Below, one piece after another: positions 26,002 to 34,356 of a stretch of DNA of 64,000 nucleotides. The stretch lies in the NCBI RefSeq assembly GCF_001735715.1, contig NZ_CP017259.1, positions 1,671,501 through 1,735,500 on the forward strand, given 5' to 3'. The notes under the pieces are model-generated. The model had not been told where the DNA came from. It saw nothing but the letters and a program-made list of their open reading frames with translations, and did no database searches. A program made the position numbers and the translations under genes. This stretch comes from Formosa sp. Hel3_A1_48. GTDB lineage: Bacteria > Bacteroidota > Bacteroidia > Flavobacteriales > Flavobacteriaceae. The stretch's first letter is position 1. Every line of letters begins with the position of its first letter.

Positions 26002-27030
26002 ATGAAAATATTAATTACTGGCGCTGCAGGCTTTATTGGCTATCATCTTTGTGAAGCTATCCTAAAATCAGGTCATAATGTCGTAGGGCTGGATAATATC
26101 AATGACTATTATGATGTGAATCTTAAATATGCGCGTTTACAGCTGTTAGGCATAGAGCGTAATGATGCTAAGGTTTTTAATGTTATTTCTAGTAGCACGA
26201 CATACGGTTCTAAAATGCAGTTTATACGTGTGAATTTAGAAGACCGCGAAGCACTTCCAAAACTATTTAAAGAATTTAAGTTTGATATGGTTTGTAACCT
26301 TGCAGCTCAGGCAGGGGTGCGCTACTCATTAGAAAATCCTGAGGCCTATATAGATTCTAATATTAATGGCTTTTTAAATATTTTAGAGTGCTGCAGACAT
26401 CACAGTGTAAAACGTCTTGTTTATGCTTCGAGTTCTAGTGTTTATGGAAATAGTTATGAGGTTCCTTTTAAAGAATCAGCTAATGTAGACAAGCCCATAA
26501 GTTTATATGCAGCAACTAAAAAGTCCAACGAACTAATGGCATATACTTATGCACATTTATATGGTATTGAAACCATAGGTCTACGTTTTTTTACTGTTTA
26601 TGGCCCTTGGGGACGACCGGACATGGCTATGTTTTTATTTACAGAAGCCATTATCAACAATGAACCTATTAAAGTTTTTAATAATGGCGATTTATCTAGA
26701 GATTTCACCTTTATTGATGATATAGTTGCAGGAGTTGTCAACAATTTATTAGAAGATTCGAATAATTTATCTCTATACAAACTATATAATATTGGTAATA
26801 GTACTCCAGTGAAGCTTATGGATTTTATTAAATCTATTGAAAGAAAACTTGGATTAGAGGCTCATAAACAATTTCTACCAATGCAAGCTGGGGATGTAAA
26901 CCAGACATGGGCTGATGTAAGTCAGTTGCAAAAAGATTATGATTATAAACCTCTTACTTCAGTTGATGATGGGGTAGGTGCTTTTGTGGATTGGTACAAA
27001 TTCTATTATAAACTAGATAAAAGTTTTTAA
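26002..27030 (+). CDS. UDP-glucuronate 4-epimerase-like SDR (copy 2)
   Basis: 342-residue paralogue of the protein at 17751, with the same motifs: GAAGFIGYHLCEAI, LDNINDYYDVNLKYARL, YASSSSVYGNSYEVPF, LYAATKKSNELMAYTYAH and FFTVYGPWGRPDMAMFLFTEAI. Expected reaction: UDP-glucuronate to UDP-galacturonate. The ATG begins at the base after the UGDH stop, again placing the epimerase beside a UDP-glucuronate source. It marks the left edge of the AT-rich repeat-unit-specific core that begins at 27089. Confidence 0.88.
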   Translation: MKILITGAAGFIGYHLCEAILKSGHNVVGLDNINDYYDVNLKYARLQLLGIERNDAKVFNVISSSTTYGSKMQFIRVNLEDREALPKLFKEFKFDMVCNLAAQAGVRYSLENPEAYIDSNINGFLNILECCRHHSVKRLVYASSSSVYGNSYEVPFKESANVDKPISLYAATKKSNELMAYTYAHLYGIETIGLRFFTVYGPWGRPDMAMFLFTEAIINNEPIKVFNNGDLSRDFTFIDDIVAGVVNNLLEDSNNLSLYKLYNIGNSTPVKLMDFIKSIERKLGLEAHKQFLPMQAGDVNQTWADVSQLQKDYDYKPLTSVDDGVGAFVDWYKFYYKLDKSF

Positions 27031-27088
27031 ATTAAGTATAAATGAATTTAGCTTTAACGACAAATATTAAATTTTTAAAGTAATTATA

Positions 27089-28258
27089 ATGTCCTCTAAA
27101 AAATTTTTTATTATAACAAACAAAATAATACCAATTTTTTCACCATTAGTATTAAGTACTATTTTCCATTTTACTTTTGCCAAAATACAAAATGAAAGAG
27201 ATTATAGTGGTTTAGTATTATTTATTTCTATTATAACTGTTATAAGTACATTGTTATTGTTAGGTAAAGAACTACAGTATTATCAGAGTAACAACCTAAA
27301 TGAACTTATCAAAAATGACTTTTTCACATTAATTAGCTCAAGTATAGTTATTTCATTTTTTGCATACTTTGTTTATCGATTAGATTCTACAAAAATTAAT
27401 TTTAATCCAACCTTAATTTTATTCAGTCCCCTAAAAGTTGTTTTTGACTATTTAATTATTATTCTACATGTAGTAAATGAAGCTAAATTTGTCCGCTATT
27501 CATTTGACATTTTATTCAGTTTTATTCAAGTTGTTAGTTTATCACTTTATTTTTATGATTTAATAGATTTAAATCAAATGTTAATTATTTTTTTGATTTA
27601 TTTCTTTTTTGGAATATTTTTTTATTCCAAGAAGTTGAAATTGAATTTTTTAAATACAAAACTATCTTATGAATTAGGTTACTTTAAAATTTCAAAAGCA
27701 CTAATCTCTGGTTTAGGATCGTTTGCTTCAAGATTTCAATTTATAATTATGTCATTTGTGGCTCCTCAAGTAATTGGAATAGCGAATATTGCTTTTACAA
27801 TATCAAATTCATTATCTATCCCATACAATTATTTAACTAAACTTAACTTACCCATTATTCTAAGGCAAAAGGATATCTTTTTTGAAAAATTTGATTTAGT
27901 TAGAAAAAATTCGATTTTGTATGCTTTATTTGTTTTACTATCAATTAGTATATTTATTTATGTAAACCCAATTGAATTACAATATTTTAATGATAAATTA
28001 TTTTATTATTTCGTTCTTATTTATCTGTTAGCCACATCAACTGATATATATGTGGGATTGAAAAGCAGTTTTGTTCAAATTATAGGTAATGAGAAGGAAA
28101 TATTATCAAGTTTAATTTTGGTCTTACTTGCTACTTTTATTATTCCTCTATTTTTCTCTGATTTATATAAAGGAATCATATTTTACATATCTTTCATAAT
28201 TTTTTCAAATATTTTATTTAATTATAAATTTAAGTCTTGCTACGAAAATTCCCTTTAA
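27089..28258 (+). CDS. Wzx-like polysaccharide flippase
   Basis: 389-residue polytopic membrane protein with about 11-12 hydrophobic segments and sparse polar loops (for example ISSSIVISFFAYFVYRL, LIILHVVNEAKFVRYSFD, FASRFQFIIMSFVAPQVIG). The pattern, length and position before a Wzy-like gene suggest a Wzx/MATE-fold translocase that flips undecaprenyl-linked repeat units across the inner membrane. Sequence identity between Wzx proteins is low, so the call rests on topology and context. Coding DNA is very AT-rich and differs from the precursor genes upstream, consistent with a horizontally exchanged serotype-like core. Confidence 0.75.
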   Translation: MSSKKFFIITNKIIPIFSPLVLSTIFHFTFAKIQNERDYSGLVLFISIITVISTLLLLGKELQYYQSNNLNELIKNDFFTLISSSIVISFFAYFVYRLDSTKINFNPTLILFSPLKVVFDYLIIILHVVNEAKFVRYSFDILFSFIQVVSLSLYFYDLIDLNQMLIIFLIYFFFGIFFYSKKLKLNFLNTKLSYELGYFKISKALISGLGSFASRFQFIIMSFVAPQVIGIANIAFTISNSLSIPYNYLTKLNLPIILRQKDIFFEKFDLVRKNSILYALFVLLSISIFIYVNPIELQYFNDKLFYYFVLIYLLATSTDIYVGLKSSFVQIIGNEKEILSSLILVLLATFIIPLFFSDLYKGIIFYISFIIFSNILFNYKFKSCYENSL

Positions 28259-29343
28259 TTATTTTAATTGCTATTTTTTTTAGTGCAATAAACATGGCTG
28301 CCCCATATTACTTTGGTAGTTCGGTTTACATAACAACTATAATTATATTTTGTCTAATGATAGTATTCTTGACAAACAAGAGATCTTTCAAATCCAATGT
28401 TGAAGTTAATTATTTCTACTTTATTATTTTTTTATTATCAACTTTATCCTTTTTGTTTAACTATGCATTTGATCATATTGCTGATTTTATGCTTGTACAA
28501 TATGGAAATTTATTGCGTTTGATTTTAGTTTTAATTGTTTTTAATTATTCAAAAATTTTATTGAAAGATTATTTACTAGGTATTAGAATTGGAGTAGTCT
28601 TAGGAGCCATAAGTATAATAATATCTTCATATTTAAAACTAGACCTTGTGTTGCTGTCTAATGATTTAACTTCTGACTATCAAACTAGGTTTTCAGGCTT
28701 TTACTTAAATGCAAATTATGGTGGTATAATCATTGCTCTTGCTTATAATTTATTCCATCAAAAAAAATATAAAATTACACTCATAGAAACAATTATTTTA
28801 TTTTTATCTGTTTTTTATACTTTTTCTTTTACAGCTATTCTAATTCTATTAATTGGTTTTTATCGAAATAATCGTATTCTATTTATTCTGACTCCAGTAT
28901 TTTCATCACTTTATCTTATTACATTTTGGGATTCTTTTAATTTCAATCTGTCAAGATATAAAAAACTAAAATATCTAAATGATTATTTTGCTGGTAATGC
29001 TGAATTTAACTCTCTCTTTACAGGAAGGATAGATCTATGGACTGAGGGTTTTACAGCAATTGCAGATAGACCCTTTACAGGTAATGGATTTGGATTTATG
29101 GCTTCATCAATTAAAACTATTAATGATGTAGGTATTCATAATAGTTATTTTGAAATTTTTGGAGATTTTGGAATTATAATTGGATTATTATTAATTTCAG
29201 CACTTTTTTATGTTATGATGCCGAATAAACTCGTAGGTTTATCTCTATCAATAGCATTAATTACAGGTCATGGATTATTGTACTCCATACCTTTTTTCCT
29301 ATTACTAACACTAAATAATTCAGATAATAAAATAAATAACTAA
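28237..29343 (+). CDS. Wzy-like polysaccharide polymerase (O-antigen ligase family)
   Basis: 368-residue protein with about ten membrane segments and one large exported loop between about 240 and 290. The loop contains the Wzy_C/WaaL-like pattern GRIDLWTEGFTAIADRPFTGNGFGF followed by IHNSYFEIFGDFGIIIGL, which is characteristic of O-antigen polymerases and ligases. Expected to polymerise repeat units on the periplasmic side. The frame starts at TTG 28237, overlapping the wzx-like gene by 22 bases. The first ATG (28294) would cut the first membrane helix, so TTG is preferred. Confidence 0.8.
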   Translation: MLRKFPLIILIAIFFSAINMAAPYYFGSSVYITTIIIFCLMIVFLTNKRSFKSNVEVNYFYFIIFLLSTLSFLFNYAFDHIADFMLVQYGNLLRLILVLIVFNYSKILLKDYLLGIRIGVVLGAISIIISSYLKLDLVLLSNDLTSDYQTRFSGFYLNANYGGIIIALAYNLFHQKKYKITLIETIILFLSVFYTFSFTAILILLIGFYRNNRILFILTPVFSSLYLITFWDSFNFNLSRYKKLKYLNDYFAGNAEFNSLFTGRIDLWTEGFTAIADRPFTGNGFGFMASSIKTINDVGIHNSYFEIFGDFGIIIGLLLISALFYVMMPNKLVGLSLSIALITGHGLLYSIPFFLLLTLNNSDNKINN

Positions 29344-30506
29344 TGGACAAAGAAATTAATATAGAAAGAGTAAAAAAGATTTTTAACAATTTAAAACAAG
29401 AATCCGGAACTCACTCTCCAAGTATAAAAACTGTTTTGCAGGAAATACCTGAACTGAAAATAGATGTAGATGCATGTTTTTTAAGTAATCCTTATGCTAC
29501 TGATCTTTTTATCGAAAATATGAAGGCTGATTTTCCTACTTACGATGACTTAAGAGATAGTTTAGAGTTTTACCCTCCCCAAAACTCTGATATTTCTAAG
29601 ATTATTGGTCAAACAATAGCTGTTAAAAAAGAAAATATCTTTGTAGGAAATGGTGCAATTGAAATAATTTCAGCAACGTTAAAAAGATTTTGTGGCAATA
29701 GATTATTATTGCCTATTCCAACATTTAGTAGTTACTATGAGTTTCTGAATAATGATCAAGAAATATTTTTTCATAATTTAAAGGAATCTGAAAATTATGT
29801 ATTAAACATTAAAAACCTTATTAAAGATGTTCGTGAAAAGAAAGTTGACTCTTTGATAATAATTAATCCAAACAATCCAAATGGGGATTATATTAATTAC
29901 GATGAGCTGATTGACTTACTTGAAAATTGTAAAAACCTTGACTGTATAATACTGGATGAAAGTTTTGTCCATTTTGCTTATGAAGATGATTCATTAAAAT
30001 TAATGAACTACTATGAGCTCATAAACAAATACAGTAATCTAGTAATAATAAAGAGTATGAGTAAAGATTTTGGTATTGCAGGTGTTAGGGCAGGATATGG
30101 GATAATGTCCAGTGATAGGGTGTCAGAATTAACTAACTCTGGATATTTATGGAATATTAGTGGTTTAGCTACGTATTTCTTTGATTTGTACTCTGGAACT
30201 AAATTTAGAAATAAATATGAAATAGTTAGAAAAAAGTATATTATGAATACTTTAATGTTTAGATCCGAGTTGTCATCAATAAAAGGCCTCAAAATTTACC
30301 CTTCAAAAGCAAACTTTTTTCTTATTAAAGTTGACAATGATGAATTAGATGATTTTGGGTTACGTCTTTTAGTAAATCATGGAGTATATATTAGAAACTG
30401 TTCTGATAAAATTGGTTTAAAGGGTTCAGGATATTATCGAATTGCCTCTAGAAGTTTTGAAGAAAATGTAAAAATCATTAAAGCAATTAAAATTGAACTG
30501 GCTTAA
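29343..30506 (+). CDS. PLP-dependent aminotransferase class I/II (HisC/CobD-like), putative amino-alcohol phosphate enzyme
   Basis: 387-residue fold-type I PLP enzyme. Seen: VGNGAIEIISATLKRF (cofactor phosphate region), INPNNPNGDYI (175-183, the NPNNP motif), IILDESFVHFAYED (Asp 205 contacts the pyridine nitrogen), IIKSMSKDFGIAGVRAGYGI (Schiff-base Lys 241, Arg 249), and a C-terminal Arg in YYRIASRSFEEN. This subfamily includes histidinol-phosphate aminotransferase, threonine-phosphate decarboxylase (CobD) and the L-serine-phosphate decarboxylase and serinol-phosphate aminotransferase of Campylobacter capsule synthesis. No his gene is nearby; instead a HAD phosphatase and an ATP-grasp ligase follow, favouring a capsule role. 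The ATG overlaps the preceding stop by one base. Decarboxylase versus transaminase cannot be decided by eye. Confidence 0.85.
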   Translation: MDKEINIERVKKIFNNLKQESGTHSPSIKTVLQEIPELKIDVDACFLSNPYATDLFIENMKADFPTYDDLRDSLEFYPPQNSDISKIIGQTIAVKKENIFVGNGAIEIISATLKRFCGNRLLLPIPTFSSYYEFLNNDQEIFFHNLKESENYVLNIKNLIKDVREKKVDSLIIINPNNPNGDYINYDELIDLLENCKNLDCIILDESFVHFAYEDDSLKLMNYYELINKYSNLVIIKSMSKDFGIAGVRAGYGIMSSDRVSELTNSGYLWNISGLATYFFDLYSGTKFRNKYEIVRKKYIMNTLMFRSELSSIKGLKIYPSKANFFLIKVDNDELDDFGLRLLVNHGVYIRNCSDKIGLKGSGYYRIASRSFEENVKIIKAIKIELA

Positions 30507-31062
30507 ACACAAACTAAGAAAATTATTAATAATTTGTTACAATTTTTTATTAATTATTGATGTGCAATTTATCAAAAAAAATAAGAGTACAATTGTATTA
30601 GATATTGATAATACTTTGGCTGATACATGGCCTACTTTAAAAAATGAAAACATAAATAACTTTAGTAATGAAAAACATAGGATTAGTTCTCTTAACTTGA
30701 TAAATGGAGCGTTTGATTTAGTCAAATATTCATCAAAAAAGTTTGATCAGATCATATTTTTATCTGCTAGAAATCCTGCTCATTATTTTATTACAAAGAA
30801 ATGGATTGATTCAAATTTTAAAAAAATTAGCTATAAGTTAAGACTAGTGCCAAATGTTAATTTGAAACAGATTTATTGGGAAAAAATAATTAAAATTTCA
30901 AATGAAACAGTAATAATTGATGATTTAAGTTACAATCATGAAAATAATGATACAAAATTTTACAATAACGAAATAAATTATTTACAATCGAATAGTTCCA
31001 TTAAATATTTTGGTTATGCTGATATATGTGATGGACTATCAAATATCCAAAACAAAATATGA
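30493..31062 (+). CDS. HAD-superfamily phosphatase-like protein
   Basis: About 189 residues from a TTG at 30493, overlapping the PLP gene by 14 bases; a GTG at 30559 is an alternative that would remove a hydrophobic N-terminus. HAD motifs: I as VLDIDNTLADTW (Asp 37 nucleophile, Asp 39 acid-base), II as IIFLSARNPAHYF (Ser 91), a candidate motif III Lys near 125, and IV as TVIIDDLSYNHEN (Asp 143/144 for magnesium). It has a small cap, like acid phosphatases and 5'-nucleotidases of this superfamily. It probably dephosphorylates a small metabolite; beside the PLP enzyme, an amino-alcohol phosphate is the natural candidate. Four-base overlap with the ATP-grasp gene downstream. Confidence 0.78.
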   Translation: MNWLKHKLRKLLIICYNFLLIIDVQFIKKNKSTIVLDIDNTLADTWPTLKNENINNFSNEKHRISSLNLINGAFDLVKYSSKKFDQIIFLSARNPAHYFITKKWIDSNFKKISYKLRLVPNVNLKQIYWEKIIKISNETVIIDDLSYNHENNDTKFYNNEINYLQSNSSIKYFGYADICDGLSNIQNKI

Positions 31063-32084
31063 AAAAAATATTAATACGACTTTTAAGAATTAAATTTATT
31101 TTTAGATTTTTCAATCTTATTTTTAAAAAAAACACTGATGCCAAGTTAGTTATTTTAATACCAAAGATTAATTTATTCTATTTATTAAGAACTAATTTCT
31201 TATGGGATTTAGCCACTTTAAATTTGTTTAATAAAAAAGGTTTAAAATACAATGTATACTTTGGATTGAAAAATTTAAAAAAAATAAAAAATAAAAGAGT
31301 TATTTATAATCCGGGCTATAATCTAAATTATTGGGGTATAGATAATGACGCTGCCTTATTTCCATTAATTTCTTCTATTTTAGAAAATCAATCAAATCAT
31401 GTGATCCCAAGTTCAGTAGAAATAAGTTACTGGGAGAATAAGGCATTTATGTATAACTCGTTTATTACAAATAAAGTAGATATGCCACAAACTTATGTAA
31501 TTACAAAGGAAAACTTAAATAGTTTATATAAGGATATTGATAAAAATTCAAGATGGTTATACAAGCCAAATCACAGCAAGAGTAGTATAGGTATTATTGA
31601 AATAAAAGAAAATTTAAAAACATTTATCACTAAAAAGCTTAAATCAAACAAGTTTGTAGTAATTCAAAAAATTATAAATATCGACAGAGATTGTAGAATG
31701 ATTATAATTAATAATAAAGTGATTTTACAATATTGGAGAAATAAAGTAGAAAGTAATGGATGGGTGCCTACTAGCACTTCTACCGGTAGTAAAGTTACAT
31801 TTATGGATTACCCTGAGAATATTAAAGAATGGGCAGTTTCATCAACGAAAAGACTTGGATTGAACAGTGCTGCATGGGATATTGTATTTGATGAAAATGA
31901 TAATGAAATGTCTAACCCTTTGGCTTTAGAGGTTAGTCCTATTTATTATCCCAATCCAAGAGAAAATTACAATTCAAATAAATCTTACAATAGCTATAAA
32001 AATAATATTAATTATGAAAATTATTTATTAAATGAATTCGAAACTCATATTAATGAAAAACTCGCTTTGTGGATAGAAAATTAA
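31059..32084 (+). CDS. ATP-grasp ligase, putative polysaccharide amidoligase
   Basis: 341-residue protein with the ATP-grasp layout. The first nucleotide-binding Lys is in WLYKPNHSKSSIGII (Lys 169) with its Ser/Gly-rich loop. VIQKIINIDRDCRMIIINNKVI (201-222) is the hinge and strand with the substrate Arg 213. The C-terminal metal-binding part is GLNSAAWDIVFDENDN (Asp 274) and PLALEVSPIYYPNP (Glu 291; Ser replaces the usual Asn of ExN). ATP-grasp enzymes join a carboxylate to an amine or thiol through an acyl phosphate. A basic hydrophobic N-terminus (KKILIRLLRIKFIFRFF) suggests membrane association. With UDP-uronic acids made upstream and an amino-alcohol enzyme pair adjacent, amidation of a uronic acid is the favoured hypothesis. 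Not demonstrated. Confidence 0.78.
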   Translation: MKKILIRLLRIKFIFRFFNLIFKKNTDAKLVILIPKINLFYLLRTNFLWDLATLNLFNKKGLKYNVYFGLKNLKKIKNKRVIYNPGYNLNYWGIDNDAALFPLISSILENQSNHVIPSSVEISYWENKAFMYNSFITNKVDMPQTYVITKENLNSLYKDIDKNSRWLYKPNHSKSSIGIIEIKENLKTFITKKLKSNKFVVIQKIINIDRDCRMIIINNKVILQYWRNKVESNGWVPTSTSTGSKVTFMDYPENIKEWAVSSTKRLGLNSAAWDIVFDENDNEMSNPLALEVSPIYYPNPRENYNSNKSYNSYKNNINYENYLLNEFETHINEKLALWIEN

Positions 32085-33127
32085 TTATAATTCCAAATTT
32101 TGGTAAAGGAGGTGCTGAGCGTGTATTGAGTAGAATTTTACTTTCCTTTTCTAAAGAAGAAATAAAAAAATTAACTTTTTTAACATTAAATCATGAAATT
32201 GGATATGATTTACCATCAGAGCTTAATATTATTAAGTTAAAACAAAAACGTCTAAAAAAAGCAATTCCTAAATTATTAAAAATTATAAATACAGGTAGAT
32301 GGAGTATGATTTATAGTACTCTGAATCATTTCAATTTAATTTTACCTCTTCTTGTATTTAAAAGAAAAAATATAAAGTTAGTATGTAGGGAAAGTATATT
32401 ACCCATTACTTATTATAGGAGCTTAGGTTTTTTCGGAAAAATTTTATTGCTTTATTACAGATTAATAATGAAAAGATATGATGTTGTTATTGTTCAAAGC
32501 AATGACATGTTAAATGAGGTTAATAAATTAAATATAAAAACAACATTTTTAATTAATAATCCATCTCCTAACTTTAAGTCAGTTTTTAATCATAATAAAA
32601 TCAATAATTTTATTTATGTTGCAAGGTGGCATGATCAAAAAAACTATAAATTCTTATTAAAGTATTGGAAATGGATAAATGAGGAAAAAAAATTTAACAA
32701 GAAATTAATTTGTGTGGGAGTTGGTAATAAGGCTAAAGATTTGAACAATGAATACTCTAAATATAACATAAAATTTATATCAAAACATTCTAATGTAGAA
32801 GATATTCTTATGAGTAGTAGTTATTATTTAAATTTTTCAAAGTTTGAAGGTTTTAGTAACTCTATTTTAGAAGCTTTATCATGTGGTCTGCCAGTATTTA
32901 CTTTAGATTTTTTAGGAGGCAAACAAGAGATGTTGAACAAAAATAATTCTATAATTTCAAAAATTAAATCATCCGAAGCCAATGAAAAGGATTTTGATGT
33001 TATATTTAAAGAAATGACCAGTTTCATTAATAAAAAATGGGATTGTAACAGTATAAAAACCCAAGCTGATGAAAAATTTAATATTATTTTTATCATTAAA
33101 TCATTTAAAGAAATTTTTTTTAAATAA
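32069..33127 (+). CDS. Glycosyltransferase family 4-like
   Basis: 352-residue GT-B fold enzyme. The N-terminal nucleotide-sugar fold begins MDRKLIIIPNFGKGGAERVL, with the GGAERV motif typical of this GT4 subgroup. The C-terminal donor-binding half has ARWHDQKNYKFLLKYWKW and the E-x7-E region FEGFSNSILEALSCGLPVFT. Adds a sugar to the lipid-linked repeat unit in the cytoplasm; donor and linkage are unknown. It starts at a GTG overlapping the ATP-grasp stop by 16 bases, so the two are coupled. Strongly AT-rich. Confidence 0.87.
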   Translation: MDRKLIIIPNFGKGGAERVLSRILLSFSKEEIKKLTFLTLNHEIGYDLPSELNIIKLKQKRLKKAIPKLLKIINTGRWSMIYSTLNHFNLILPLLVFKRKNIKLVCRESILPITYYRSLGFFGKILLLYYRLIMKRYDVVIVQSNDMLNEVNKLNIKTTFLINNPSPNFKSVFNHNKINNFIYVARWHDQKNYKFLLKYWKWINEEKKFNKKLICVGVGNKAKDLNNEYSKYNIKFISKHSNVEDILMSSSYYLNFSKFEGFSNSILEALSCGLPVFTLDFLGGKQEMLNKNNSIISKIKSSEANEKDFDVIFKEMTSFINKKWDCNSIKTQADEKFNIIFIIKSFKEIFFK

Positions 33128-33204
33128 TTAAAAATTAGTAATCGTACTTAAATGAATATGTTAATTTATAACTATTAATGATGTTGTTTTACTAATTATA
33201 ATAA

Positions 33205-34353
33205 ATGAAAAATAAAAGCATAGTACTAATAGAAAATACAGGAAGAGATTTTTATATCAGTAGATTAAGATATGCACTCCATCTTAAATCTTTGGGAAAT
33301 TTAGTTTATGCTATAATTCCGGACGATGGATATTTTGAACAAATTAATTCACATGGTATAAATGTTATACTAGTTTCAAATAACATAAGAGGATCTGGGA
33401 TTTTAAATAAAATAATTTACGGTATAGATTTAATTAGAATTTTTAAAAATATTAAATTTGATATCATTCATACTTATAGACTACAGCCAAATATAATTGG
33501 TACAATTGTTTCAGGTACTATTACAAAATCAAAAATAGTCAATCATATTACTGGCCTAGGAACTGCTTTTAATTATTACACACCTAAATATAAATTGATG
33601 CAATTAGTTACTAAGATATTATACAGATTCAATAATTTATTATTTAAACCTGTTTCTGTTTTTCAGAATCACGATGACATCAAAGATTTGGGTTTAAAAA
33701 ATAAATTATTTTGTGTTAAAGGAAGCGCGGTAAATGAAGATAGGTTTAGTTATGATTCAATTTCTATTGACAAAATAGATACTCTTAATAAACAATATAA
33801 CCTTTTACAAGATGACATTATAAATTTTCTGTTTGTTTCAAGATTACTTAAGGAAAAGGGAATAGTTGAGTTAATTGAAGGGATTAAGTTGGCTTCAAAA
33901 AATAATAATATACAATTATTAATTGTTGGTTGGTTTGATGATAATAATAAATCTTCTCTTAATCAAAATTCTTTAAACGATTTAATAAAAGGTTTTGATA
34001 ATATTAAATTTCTGGGAAAACAAAAAAATATACCTGAAATTATATCTCTTACAGATGTTTCAATTCTTCCAACTTATTATAGAGAGGGTACACCAAGATT
34101 TTTACTTGAATCAATGGCTATGAAAAAACCAATAATAACCACTAAAATGCCAGGTTGTGACCATTTAATACACAATAATGAAAATGGAATTTTAATTGAA
34201 CCAAGATCTGTTGATGCAATTGAAAAAAGTATTAATCTTATTTGTGATAAAGAATTAACAACAATGGGTGAAGCGAGTTATAAACTTTACAAAAGTAAAT
34301 TCTCTGAAAAAGTTGTTTATAGTTCTTTAATAGATATTTATAAAAAATTATAA
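33205..34353 (+). CDS. Glycosyltransferase family 4 (PglA/CapM-like)
   Basis: 382-residue GT-B enzyme. The acceptor half carries FDIIHTYRLQPNIIGTIVSG and NHITGLGTAFNYY, a pattern shared with PglA/CapM-type GalNAc and FucNAc transferases. The donor half has FLFVSRLLKEKGIVELIEGI, QLLIVGWFDD and YYREGTPRFLLESMAMKKPI, including the E-x7-E element that binds the nucleotide sugar. It likely adds an early sugar of the repeat unit in the cytoplasm. Donor identity is not deducible. It follows the other GT4 gene after 77 non-coding bases, in the same direction and with the same AT-rich composition. Confidence 0.88.
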   Translation: MKNKSIVLIENTGRDFYISRLRYALHLKSLGNLVYAIIPDDGYFEQINSHGINVILVSNNIRGSGILNKIIYGIDLIRIFKNIKFDIIHTYRLQPNIIGTIVSGTITKSKIVNHITGLGTAFNYYTPKYKLMQLVTKILYRFNNLLFKPVSVFQNHDDIKDLGLKNKLFCVKGSAVNEDRFSYDSISIDKIDTLNKQYNLLQDDIINFLFVSRLLKEKGIVELIEGIKLASKNNNIQLLIVGWFDDNNKSSLNQNSLNDLIKGFDNIKFLGKQKNIPEIISLTDVSILPTYYREGTPRFLLESMAMKKPIITTKMPGCDHLIHNNENGILIEPRSVDAIEKSINLICDKELTTMGEASYKLYKSKFSEKVVYSSLIDIYKKL

Positions 34354-34356
34354 AAA

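Larger units (their letters stand above)
23764..27030 (+). repeat. Paralogous precursor module, copy B
   Basis: Cupin, cytidylyltransferase, bacterial-type UDP-glucose dehydrogenase, UDP-glucuronate-epimerase-like. It matches copy A (15421-18791) at three of four genes. Gene gaps are very short (3, 3 and 0 bases), so the module looks like one cotranscribed unit. Copy B is visibly more AT-rich than copy A toward its 3' end. Confidence 0.8.

Noticed and set aside
29343-30506. Calling the PLP enzyme hisC (histidine biosynthesis)
   Set aside because: No other his gene is nearby and the gene is coupled to polysaccharide genes. Only the subfamily is supported, so no gene symbol was given.
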